DNA from: Chrysopilus asiliformis
Lineage: Eukaryota; Arthropoda; Insecta; Diptera; Rhagionidae
Reading direction: 5' to 3'
Length of the DNA stretch: 64,000 nt
NCBI GenBank assembly: GCA_964034945.1
Contig: OZ035960.1
Location: 84,444,148-84,508,147, forward strand
Part shown: piece after piece, positions 11,197 through 22,600 of the stretch
Numbering within the stretch: the stretch's first letter is position 1
How the letters are laid out: every line of letters begins with the position of its first letter
Position numbers and translations under genes: made by a program
Notes under the pieces: generated by a model
Told to the model about the DNA's origin: nothing
Database searches by the model: none
Seen by the model: only the letters and a program-made list of their open reading frames with translations

Positions 11197-11602
11197 AAAG
11201 GGCGAATGTAAGCAGCGAGATGTATAGGCGATCACCACGGCTGCTTGTGGCTGCTATTGCTGCTACGTCACGATGGGGTATTATTTTGAATTTCGGTTTT
11301 GCACTAAGTTGAGTTGTTAGAAAAAAACAGTCTTTATATAATTTGTCTATGACTTTAGTCGGTCAGCTCGCCGACAACATTTCATGGTTGATTCAAAATG
11401 AAATCTTATGGGGACGTAATAAAATCTAAATTTCGTCACTCAAGCGAAATTAAAGAAAGTATTAGGAAGTATAGTTCGTATGCTGTGTTGCTTACATTTA
11501 TGTACATCCCTAATTTGGATGATAATTGGTAAAAAAAAATGTTATATGTGGCTCTCCGTCCCATTGTCAAAATCTAATGAAAAGCAAATGACGTTTAGAA
11601 GA
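11197..11602. other. No gene recognised
   Basis: Contains the inverted match to 7345-7410 noted for the possible 5-kb element. No exon recognised. Confidence 0.4.
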
Positions 11603-12147
11603 AAACATAACAAAAGCTATAATTGCCAATCTGGCAATTATTGAAAACCCGTATGGTGATTTTAGTGAACAGCGAAAATCCACTTTGAAGTCAAACTTTC
11701 CAATAAGATTTTTTAAAATTTATTCCAATCGGATTTTGATGTATGGGAGTTTTATGTAGAATCATATCCTAAATAACTTTTGTTCTTGGACTTTTTTGAT
11801 AAGATGCACCGTTTTTGAGATATTTGCAAAAAACATTTTCGTGCGTATGGGGGGTACCCCCCTAATGGTCCATTTTTGCACATCAACGAACTTGGCCTCG
11901 CCTTTTACGAAAAACGAATCTGCACAAAATTTCAAGTCCCTAGCTCAATCCGTGCGACCGCAATCCGCGCCATAGACGGACGGACGGACGGACAGACGGA
12001 CGGACGGACGCACATACAAAAATTAATTATTTTTATCATTCTAAACACACTGGTGTAATTCATTTTTGTGTGTGATGACGGGATCTTGGCGTTACAAACG
12101 GTAAGGCAAAGTTAATATACCCTTTGGTTTCACCATACGGGTATAAA
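11603..12147 (+). mobile_element. HINE-like element, copy C (full length)
   Basis: Same ends, hairpins and subterminal repeat as copy B. The core is GACGGACGGACGGACAGACG (about 11975-12010). Inserted next to an A-run (GAAAACATAAC) with TATAAAAAG downstream. Confidence 0.85.
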
Positions 12148-12236
12148 AAGTGTGTGGAATTGTAAATGGAGGACAACTTTGCTGCTGTAATCTGTCGTCG
12201 TAAATGTTGTGTCGGGCAAATTGTATTCCGGTCTTA

Positions 12237-12614
12237 AGGGTAATGCATATAAGACCATTTTTAAGTCGTTATTTAATAAAAAAAAAATATCACTTGTGAT
12301 CATCTGCAATATTTAGTTTCAAAAAAAAATGTGAAAAATAATTTTTTTTCAAATATCTCGAGAACCAGTTAAAAGAAAAAATGCATGAAATTTTATTTTC
12401 TTTGAACTTGGTTATATGCTTTTCAAACTTTTTTTCATTATTTTTTTAAACATGTTGAGAACCGTTAGAGATACGTAAAAAGCGTCAAAGCAGAAAATTT
12501 TATTTACTTTAAATCAGGTAATATGTATTTTTCCATAAAAGCGCGTAGTTTTCGGAAGTTTTAAGAAAGACTTATGATTTCTTTTTTCAAATATCTTGAG
12601 AACCGTTAGAGATA
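12237..12614. other. No gene recognised
   Basis: AT-rich. Phrases of the type CTCGAGAACCGTTAGAGATA recur three times (about 12357, 12458, 12595), as they do at 8650, suggesting degraded repeat sequence. Confidence 0.4.
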
Positions 12615-12892
12615 TAGTAGAGTTTTCTTATAATGACATTGAAGGGAAATGACAGGTCATAATAAGCAGACGTCATAAAAAGGAGATAAGTTAATCCATC
12701 GAAATGATAGATTTTCAACATCTTAAAAATCTATATAAGCAAAATCATTATAAGCGAAGTCATTATTAGCGAATTCATTATACGCGAATTAAATTCCGTA
12801 GAAGTTTGTATGAAAACCAAACTCTTGCTACAATTACGACATAATAAACGGTTGGTCATTATAGGATAAGTCACAATAGCCGGATTCCACTG
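12615..12892. mobile_element. MITE with TA target site (278 bp)
   Basis: Ends TAGTAGAGTTTTCTTATAATG and its imperfect inverse CATTATAGGA...GGATTCCACTG, flanked by TA on both sides (12613-12614, 12893-12894). Size and target fit a Tc1/mariner-type MITE. The ends match only moderately. Confidence 0.55.
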
Positions 12893-12894
12893 TA

Positions 12895-13676
12895 TGTAAA
12901 AAAAACGTTAAATCAAAACATGTGGTTATATTTATTTTTTTCTAAAGGCGCATAGGTTTCGAGAAATTTTCAAAAACTTGTACCTATTTATTTCAAAAAA
13001 TTGTATGGGAGGTACCACAGAACTATATAACATAGAACAACTGTCACCATACAAAGCTCTGCTGAAAAATGGTCCCAAAAGTATTTCCCTCTTTATCGTA
13101 CTTGAACGCATCCACTGAACTGTATGAGGTCGCGAAATTCAAATTTAGTTTGCCGCGAAATTCAAATTTCACAAGTTTGAGACTAACTTTAGGCGCAAAC
13201 AATTAACTTTAGGCGCCAACACCATTCCGAAAGTCTATTTTCCTTTGACAGCTCACGGTTTAAACGAGAGGACTATATTTATTTTCATACGGTTAACTCG
13301 CTCTTACTTGACTCGTTTTGATTCACTGAACTGTATTGAAATGGGACCATTTGAGACAGCAAATCGAGCGATCTAGTATATCTATGGGAGGTACCCATTA
13401 TAGCTAGCGTTACTTTTCCAAAAGTTGATAGTAAACTACGATTTACGTACATCATGAATAGAATATAATTTCCCTCCATAGCAGAAGAAATTAAAAAAAG
13501 GAATTGAAAAATCAATATTTTTTTAAGTCTGTTTATTACAAACATGGACATTTACAATATTTAATGACACGGGCTTTTTTTATAAATTGAATTTTATCAG
13601 GAATTCATACTAATTTCAAACATGTGATTCAAAATTTTCATATCATTTTTCTTAAAACTACTGAAAAAGTAAATAT
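12895..13676. other. No gene; degraded repeats
   Basis: Phrases such as GTATGGGAGGTACC (13009) and AAAAGTTGATAGTAAACTAC (13420) resemble inverted stretches near 7540-7600. No exon recognised. This is the DNA just downstream of the complete protease gene. Confidence 0.4.
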
Positions 13677-16600
13677 TTATCCCCAAACTTCCTTCTCTAT
13701 CCACTCAAGATATGTTGCTACTCGGGTGTAAACACCAGGTACGCCAGGATTACCGCATCCGCCCGGTCCGAATGATGTGATTCCAACGATTGAATACATA
13801 CAATATAAGGATGGGTGATAAATTTGCAAAGGGCCACCAGAATCTCCAGAGCATGTGTCACGTCTTAATGTCCTTGATCCATAACAGATTTGAGTATTAT
13901 CTTCAATTCCCTTGAATAATTCACTATCATATTCGTTAAAAGATTGATTACATTCTTGGAAAGAGAATTTTTCTAGCACAACTTTTTGCAAATGGCTTGC
14001 AGGGCCTGCATAGTTGTCTGTAAGACCCCATCCAGTTGCCAGGACATTCTCTTCGATTGGAATTATTGACCGCAAACATGCTGGTCGTTTGTACGGGCTC
14101 AATACAACATCTCTATCAAGTTTAAGCAAGGCAATGTCATTATATTTCAAACGAATTGTATAATTTGGATATGCTTTGATGTCAATCACATTGTAGTTTT
14201 CTGGTTCGGCTTCATCGTTTTCATCGTAAATATTTAAATCGCCCAATCGAACGAATTTAGCATCACCACTGCAACAATTTTTAAAATTAGTACGTATTTT
14301 ATATTTTGTTTATCTATTTAAAATATACTATTGCTGAGCATATTTGCAATGCGCCGCTGTCAGCACGAATCTATTGCTAATCAGAGTACCACCACAAAGC
14401 CAAGCTGGCTCATTATCTTCTTTGGGACCGTAACCTATTAGTGCCATATGGGGAAATTCTCTAGGATGGGCTGCTTCTCCGCCGACGACCAGCTGAACCA
14501 CTTTATGGCCGCAACGATCAATTTTTATAATCTGTGGATCTGCATCTGGTGTTAATGGTGCAATTAATTGCGACCCATAAACTGCGTCACTGTATTCCTT
14601 ACATTCTGGAAAAATTAATAAATGAACTAAACATTAATACACCTTGAACCCGTTAAAACGACTTTTGACATATTCGTTATTTTATTAGGCATATAGCTAT
14701 AATTATAATTTAGAATTTTATGATGTTGATTCAAAATACATTTTGGAGCGAAAATCAATTGTTTTATTGCATTCAAAGGTGATACGAAGTACTACAATAT
14801 AACTACTTACTTATCTCAATCCATCACCACTAAAGCATTTAAAATTAATCATAAATCACAACTTACTCCTTGGATAAACTCAAATTTGATTAAACTAAAA
14901 AAATTAAAGAATGAGTTGTGGAAAAACCCAAAAGTAATCTATTAAAAATTGATATTAGGCTACGATTTGAGAGGATCAACATGCTTACTTTGAGAAAGAA
15001 ATTAAGGAACGTTGAGATTATCAGAGTGTTTTGAAGTTTTTAAATCAAACCTTATAGGTAAATCAGGGATTACGAAAATTTATGATGAAATTGGGCAGTC
15101 AGATACTGAAATTGCGGAGGTTTTAAATGATTACTTAGCGTGAGCTGTTAATGCAGAAAATATATCTGAGTGTAACAACGGTTTTAATCGTTACAATACG
15201 ATTTCACAATGCACAGTTAAATTTACTTTTCTCCCATCTGATGTCGTCAAAGTATCTAAGAATAGTTCCATGCTTAAAAATTACACTAATTTAATTTTAA
15301 TTCCGTTTTACTTAAAGCAAACATTCCATGCTTTTCAAATTTAATTCCCACTTTATTTAGTCTAATTATATTAACCGGTATTTATCCTTATAAATAAAAA
15401 GGTTATTCCACTTTTCAAATCTGGTGACCGATCTTGTATGTCTAATTATAGACCAATTTCTCTAATAACCAATTATTGGTAAAGTCATCGAGAAACTTGT
15501 TGCTAAACGTATCATTAAATTTCTAAATGATTGTGTTTTAGAACTGGGTCTAGCACTAATCCGGCTATATATAATACAAATTATTAATTATACCCGTATG
15601 GTGAAACTTAACCAACTTTGCCTTACCGTTTGTAACGCCAAGATCCCGTCATCACACACAAAAATTAATTACACCAGTGTGTTTAGAATGATAAAAATAA
15701 TTAATTTTTGCATGTCCGTCTGTCTGTCCGTTTGTGGCGCGAATTGCGGGCGCACGGATTGAGCTATTGACTACGAGGCTAAGTTCGTTCATGGGCAAAA
15801 ATTTTGGGGGGGTACCCATCATACACTCTAGAAAATTTTATTGTAATTTTACCCCTATAATCGTAGGAAACCATTTTCCTACGATAATAGGGGTAAAATT
15901 ACACCGAGTCGTAATGGCTTAAAAGCTATGCATTTTTACTCATTTTGTGGCGTACAAAAGCCTCTTTTACGGGGGAACTTTAAGCTAAATAAGAAGTAAA
16001 AGTACAATACGGGTGTAATTTTACGACATGGATGTTTAAAATTACCACATTTTTGTTGTGATTTTCCTCCTATTTGGTAGCAAAACCGCGTCTTAAAGGT
16101 GTAATTTTACGACATTTTTTGTTTAAAATTACACCGAAAATGGTATTAGAATTTCTCGGCTTATACGGTCTGCAAAAACAAAAATATTATATTATTTTTG
16201 AGGATGTTTTCACATCCAATTTTCCCGGGCATGTCTGCCATGTGGCAGGCGCCACACAGGATTTTGGTAGAGTAAAACTCGATTCGAGTATTTATACTCC
16301 GATGCCACAAACCTTATGCGAATTATAAGGTTAAGGCAACATAGCTCCATCAAGCCAGAGCGAATATCCGTCAACTGCATTGTGAAATAATGAAATTGTC
16401 CGTTCAATAATGCAAAAATACCCTGTGAGCGTGTTTTTACACCAAAATGAGAGTAAAAATACGAATATTGGTCGAAATTTTACGCAAGGTTTAAAATTAC
16501 CCTATTTCTAGTGTAAGATTAATGTTTTTTGGGTGAGTTTACAACTTAAATGGTGTGCGAGCTAAATTCTGATTTTTTTTCGAAATTTTACGACGTTTTT

Positions 16601-19600
16601 GCAAATTTACCCCGTTTTTACCCCATTTTTCGGTTTAAATTCAAATTCATTTTCTACAGTGTACGAACGAAAACGTTTTTTTGTGAATATCTCAAAAACG
16701 GTGCATCTTATCAAAAAAGTGCAAGAACAAAAGTTATTTAGGATATACTTAAAACTCCCATACATCAAAATCCGATTGGAATAAAATTTAAAAAATATTA
16801 TTGGAAAGTTTGCCTTCAAAGTGGAATTTTGGTACATTTGTTCGAATTTTGATACGAATATCACCATACGGGTTTTTAATAATTGCCAAATTGGCAATTA
16901 TAGCTTTTGTTATGTTTTTATTTGTCAAAGTGTTAATAAAGCAAACATAGTAGGAGGGCTAGTTTTAGACTTACCTATGGACTCCATTAGACTTTTTTCC
17001 AGATTGGATTTAAATCCAATCACGAAAAAGTCTAATGGAGACTCAAAAAAATTTGCATCATGATTTAATTCTCCTTACTGGCATGATTTTTTCCGCTACT
17101 GAAAGGTAGGATTTTTTTTGACATTTGTTCAGTTCAAATTGGGTGATTTCTAGTTGGCTGCCCTGGTCACCTCCTGGTTGACAGATTCTAAGCACGCTAT
17201 GGACACACAATAAATATGAAAAATCATGACTGAAAATACCCATGCGCTGATTTCTTTATTCGCCAAAATATGGAAAATCATGATTTTTAAAAGTCCAATA
17301 GAGTCGTGGGGTCACAAAAAACTTTCGTTTAATCGACCATTTAATTCTACTCGAAAAACGATCCCTTTATGGGGCGAGTCACGAAGCTTTGCATTTCATC
17401 CAGAGTTATTTTCCTGTCAGATTTCAGTTTGTCTTTTATAATAATTCTGTAAGTAATTATCGATCCGTGAGTTGCGGGGTTCCACCAAGTAGTGTCCTTG
17501 ACCCATTCGTCATCCTCAGCGTTACAGCTCTCGAAGAACCTGGGCTTCCTCAATTAAGGTTTCATAACAATTTTTTCCTTGCTTCGCACCTACAATTTTT
17601 ACATGGATTGCGAACCATGGATGAATTACAATATTTGTAAGTTTTATCCACCAACAGCAGAGGCTGTAATAGCAATCTAAACCGACAATGCCATTAACAC
17701 CAAGCGGAAACTATCACTACTCATTTCGTAAAGCAAGTGATTCAACAGCGTGCGACAGTCGGGAATTGAACCACCGACTTCCGGAATACGGGCCAAGTAC
17801 TTTACCACTTGGACTACGCTGGATCTTCCTTGGGCCATTGCTTTTTTTTTAAATTTACATTAATGATACGTCTAAACTGCTTATTTCAGGTATGATAATT
17901 TGCTTGAATAACCTTGTTGTTATTGATAATTATCTGAAACAGAACCGACTCAGTTTGAATGCAAAGATATTAGTGTTTTCAGTTTTTCGTCCATTGGACA
18001 GTAATATAATTTCTTTTAATCTCAGTCTTCAGGATACTGTCATTTCTGAATGCTCGGTTGTAAAAAATGTACCTTAACTATAATCTTATGCTGGGATCAG
18101 ATTTGGCTACTTTCGTTGGCAGGACGAAGAAAAACTGTCAATTAGTGCAGCTGCTGCACCGTTTTTCTTCGTCTTGCGCAGTAAAAATCTGGTCCAAGCA
18201 TTACTTGGACTGATCATATATTGTACGTAAGGAGCAAAATTCTATCGAAATTCAGGATCATTTAGGAATTTAAATCTCTAACCCCTAATTTATTCACTAG
18301 GAGTTAAGCCGAGTTAGTGAGTTAAGGGAGTTAGCTAGTGTTATTTTCCATGTAAAAGGTGAGTTAAGGGAGTTAAGGCGATTTAACTCCTAGTGAATAA
18401 ATTGGCCGTAAGAGTTGATACTAAGAAATTGTTATATCTGTCTCTAATACATTGTCATGTGGTATTTGATTTAATTGTTTGAGGGTCAATGTACTCTGGT
18501 CACTTAAATTCCTTGCAGCCGCTGCCAAATAGAGTCCTAAAACTGGTGATTACTATAAACAAGCGGTTCAGTAGTACACAGATTAGCGTATCCGATCTTA
18601 CCGTTAAATTGTTTATTTACCAAACAAATAGTTCTGTTTGTATAGAAATCGGTTCATGATTTCTGCTATAATACGATGTAACTTGAAATTGTCAATCATG
18701 ATTTAAACACCAGGCCTCGTTATGCGAACAACCTCTTAACTTATTGCCGTTATAAGTAAGGCAAACTTCATCATTATACCCGTATGGTGAAACCAAAGGG
18801 TAGATTAAATTTGCCTTACCGTTTGTAACGCCAAGATCCCGTCATCACACAAAAAAAAAATGAATTACACCAGTGTGTTTAGAATGATAAAAAAGTTGAA
18901 TTTAGCATCTTATCAAAAAAGTGCAAGAACAAAAGTTATTTAGGATATGATTCTACATAAAACTCCCATACATCAAAATCCGATTCGGAGAATTTTTAAA
19001 AAATCTTATTGAAAAGTTTGACTTCAAAGTGGAATTTTGATACAGCTGTTCGCCGTTCAATTAAACTTCGAACAATGCCATATCACCATACGGGTTTTCA
19101 ATAATTGCCAGATTGGCAATTGTTATGTTTTTATAATGGTTTTTAGGCGTGTTTAATATTTTTTTTTGTTATCAATTTTCAAAAGTACGACTCAAATCGG
19201 TATCATGGATTGAAATATCCTTATTATTTTTACGAAGTGCCAACATTTTAATGGTTTGTGTAAAAAAATTGCTTAAATAGTATTTACGGCACGCGCACGT
19301 CTGCTCTTTCGAAAACAACCGTTTGTCGATGGTTACTTCAGGTGAGTCAAATAAAAATGTTCGATCAAAAGAGTTAATTTTTCGCCTTTACGATCTCTAT
19401 TTCCGTTAGCGATCGAATGACTACTGTTGTCAAAATTTTACAAACTATAACTTTATAATATTGTTTTAATGCCACATTTTCTGAATTTGTAGAATAGATT
19501 CGAAAATATTGAATATAAGTGACTTTTACTTGTCAACAAGACACTTGTTGTTACAAGACACTTAATCTTAAGTTGATTTTCAGGCGAAACCAAGTTATCT

Positions 19601-22600
19601 GTATTTCCATTTTCAGACAAATTCGTCTGAATATTGACTTAAGATGTTTTGCCTCTTTTCCACAGATGCATGTGTAAAAAGTGTGAGTAACGCGTAATGT
19701 TGTGTTATTTTATTGTCAAATGTTGTGTTGTTTTCTTTCGAAGTTTTTTTTCTCTCATCGTTATTGGTAACACAATGTCGCTACTCACGAACAAAAGAAT
19801 TTTTAAAAACCATTACTAAGACTGAATGGGCTATCTTTTTAAGGATTCGCGGACAATTTATCGTGAACAATTTATCGTAAAACAATTTATCGTGAACAAT
19901 TTATCGTAAAACAATTTATCGTAAGAACAATTTATCGTAAGAACAATTTATCGTAACAATTTATCGTAAAACAATTTATCGTAAAACAATTTATCGTAAA
20001 CATTTTGTCGTAAGGAATATTATTTTTACAAATTCGGGCGCCCGAATTTGTAAAAATAATATTCCTTACGACAAAATGTTTACGTTATATATATATATAT
20101 ATATTAGTTAAAAAATTCTAGTAATAATTCCTAAGTTTTTTTTTGCGATAGACATAAAACAAATTTTAACGACTATAAAACATTTAGATTTTTGGATCAA
20201 ACATACCTCGCTTATTTAAAATTAAATACACATAATCCTCATATAATGCGGAAATCGGGTTCCAGAAAAATGCGTTTTGCGAAATGACGAAAAACAGTTT
20301 AAATTTATGTGATTGTGACTACTCATGTCAATGACCGCGTTATGTGAAATTAATTAATTTTGATATAAGAAATTATAGGTAGACTAATATTACTATACAT
20401 TTTTACCCATTAGAGAACTAACAAACTTTTTTAATAACAATTAAAAGTAATATTTACTTTGTTCACTTATCCTTGTTGTTGCTTCTGTAGCTGATGGGCA
20501 GCAAATAACTTCCGCGAAATCTCTAAATCCACAACGATCGTATCGTTCTCCTCGTTTAATTCGTTCTAACATATGTGGGCAATCTGTTGCGACCTTACAA
20601 ACTCCACTTCCATTTCCACAGCTGGATCCTGTAATTTTCATAGAGTTTAATGCAATTTATTGAACACCATAAAAATAGAATTTTGAGATGAGACAAAGCC
20701 CTCAAAAATTTGATTCATTGATTTTATTTCCCTTGATTCTTCATAAATGTTTTACATCAATCGTTTAATCGTATTATAATGTACTCTCGATAATTCTACT
20801 TATATTGAGGCCTATAATGAAAATGTATGCTATTACACTAATACCCATGTGTTTCAAAAGATTAATAAAGAAGGCCGTCTTTGCAAAAAACAAACCATGT
20901 TATTCTCGATTGATTGAGTTTAATTTAATTATATCTCATTAATTTGTGTATCATCATCTTTCTTCAGAAATTTCCAACAACATCTTTGGGATTTTCCTTG
21001 TAGCGCATAAAATATTGTTTTAAAAAAAAATTTTATCTGGGAAATTTGTAAGAAAACCCATTTTTATGTACCTATTTATAAGCCAAGTCGCGTCAATTGA
21101 GAAAAAATCTGTTAATCTCATGTTTGGTTATGATCATTATTTGCGATGTGTGACAAAAAAACCACACAAATATATTTGTTTCTTATACGTTGTAAAACCA
21201 TAAAGAAACAAATTCGATTGCGATTTTAATATGTCCAGCAGTGTTCCAACTGACTGATTAGCAAATTCGCTGCCTATCACTCAGGGGTGGAATCGCGTAA
21301 GTCAACCGAAAGTGGCAATTTCCGGATGATACCTCTTTCGGTGTCACTTTCAGTACAAACTAATAACTTTAAATAAAAAAAACAGAATTTTCACACTTTT
21401 AGATTCTGTATGTAATTGATTTGGTAATAAATTGTGAAATTCCCTTTTTTTGACGTCAAAGTAGCAGCATGCAGCTGTCCATTTGTTTCTGGCTTAACAC
21501 TGGTCTTTCTAAGTTCATGCGAAAATATTCGGTATAAACCACCCTTAGGGTATATTTTTGGGAATCAAAGAATACACTTGAATCCTTAGCTAATATTTTA
21601 TACTGGGGTGATTTTTAAAATAATCATTTTACGCGATGCCGCCCGTGAAAGATCACTTGAAATTATCACCTAAGTAGATATCACTTGTCACGTTACGCAA
21701 TTCTACCAGTTTTTCTGTCAAATCTCAGAACTTGAATGGTCAAATTCCACTACACGTCACGTTCGTCCTATGACTTAGTTTTTCCGATTTTCTCGACAAT
21801 TTTGTCCTTGTCATTTTGTTGAAGATAAAAGAATTTAAAATATAAAATCATAGTATGTATTAGAAAACCGATTTTCATTTTTCAAACATAAAATCATTCT
21901 AAAGGGTCTTTCAACAAGGACATAACAATTTTGTATTTTAATAAAAAGCACCCTAAAACTTTTTTTATGATCTGGCAATGCTAAAACGTCAGTCAAGGTT
22001 TACATTTTTTATTTTTAAGGTTTCTTTTAGGTTTACATGCCACACAGCTGGTCAAACAAGTGATTTATTGAAGGAGAAGTTCGGTAATCGTGTAATCTCG
22101 AGAAATGGTCCGGTCGAATGGCCACCTCGCTCATGCGATTTTACGCCGTTAGATTTCTTTTTATGGGGTTATGTTAAGTCGTTGGTTTATGCCAACAAGC
22201 CAACAACGTTAGAGGAGCTCAGGAACAATATCGAACGCGAAATTGCCAAGGTTCCGGCCGATATGTCTGGAAGAGTGGTGGAAAATTGGCTCCAAAGAAT
22301 CAATCTGCAAACGTGCTCGCGGTGGCCATATGAACGACATCGAATTTCATACTTAAATGTAACATGTCCACTACACCTGGAATAAATCTCAATTATTCTG
22401 TGTTTATCTAAATTGTTCTGTGTTTTATTTAAATACAAAATTGTTATGTACTTATTGAAAGACCCGATATAAACACATGAACAGGAAACCAGATATGAAA
22501 ACATTAAACATACCTGATTTCATATCCTAGACATATAAAAATTCACTTGGTGTCATTACTCTAAAGCAGAGATAAGCAGCCCATAGCCGACACCAAGCAA

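Larger units (their letters stand above)
7222..12236. mobile_element. Possible 5-kb DNA element with imperfect long terminal inverted repeats
   Basis: The left end around 7222-7265 (GGCCAGAATATAATTGGCCC, then CACAACATTTACGG) matches, in inverted form, the right end around 12195-12236 (GTAAATGTTGTGTCGGGCAA, then TGTATTCCGGTC). A second inverted match links 7345-7410 (AATTATATAAAGACTG) with 11315-11365. Between lie a foldback element, two HINE copies and a hAT element. No transposase is recognised. Two separate elements in inverted orientation would give the same picture. Confidence 0.4.
14830..18760 (+). pseudogene. Degraded non-LTR retrotransposon (CR1/jockey-like LINE) in pieces
   Basis: Plus-strand fragments, each with stops and frameshifts, keep the order of a LINE reverse transcriptase. 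They are PWINSNLIKLKKLKNELW near 14870-14930, PLFKSGDRS...NYRPISLIT near 15400-15470, a motif-B-like CGVPPSSVLDP near 17470-17510, IYINDTSKL near 17860, a stretch with NYLKQNRLSLN near 17925-17965, and NRVLKLVI near 18530. The HINE copy D with its inner MITE, a SINE and two small foldbacks interrupt it. It lies in an intron of the protease gene on the opposite strand and is old. Confidence 0.7.

Noticed and set aside
17748..17832. A tRNA gene on the minus strand
   Set aside because: Internal boxes are present but the acceptor stem and terminator are not; a SINE head explains it better.
19853..19997. Regular repeats resembling a CRISPR array
   Set aside because: Units abut or vary in spacing, spacers are absent, and the genome is eukaryotic.
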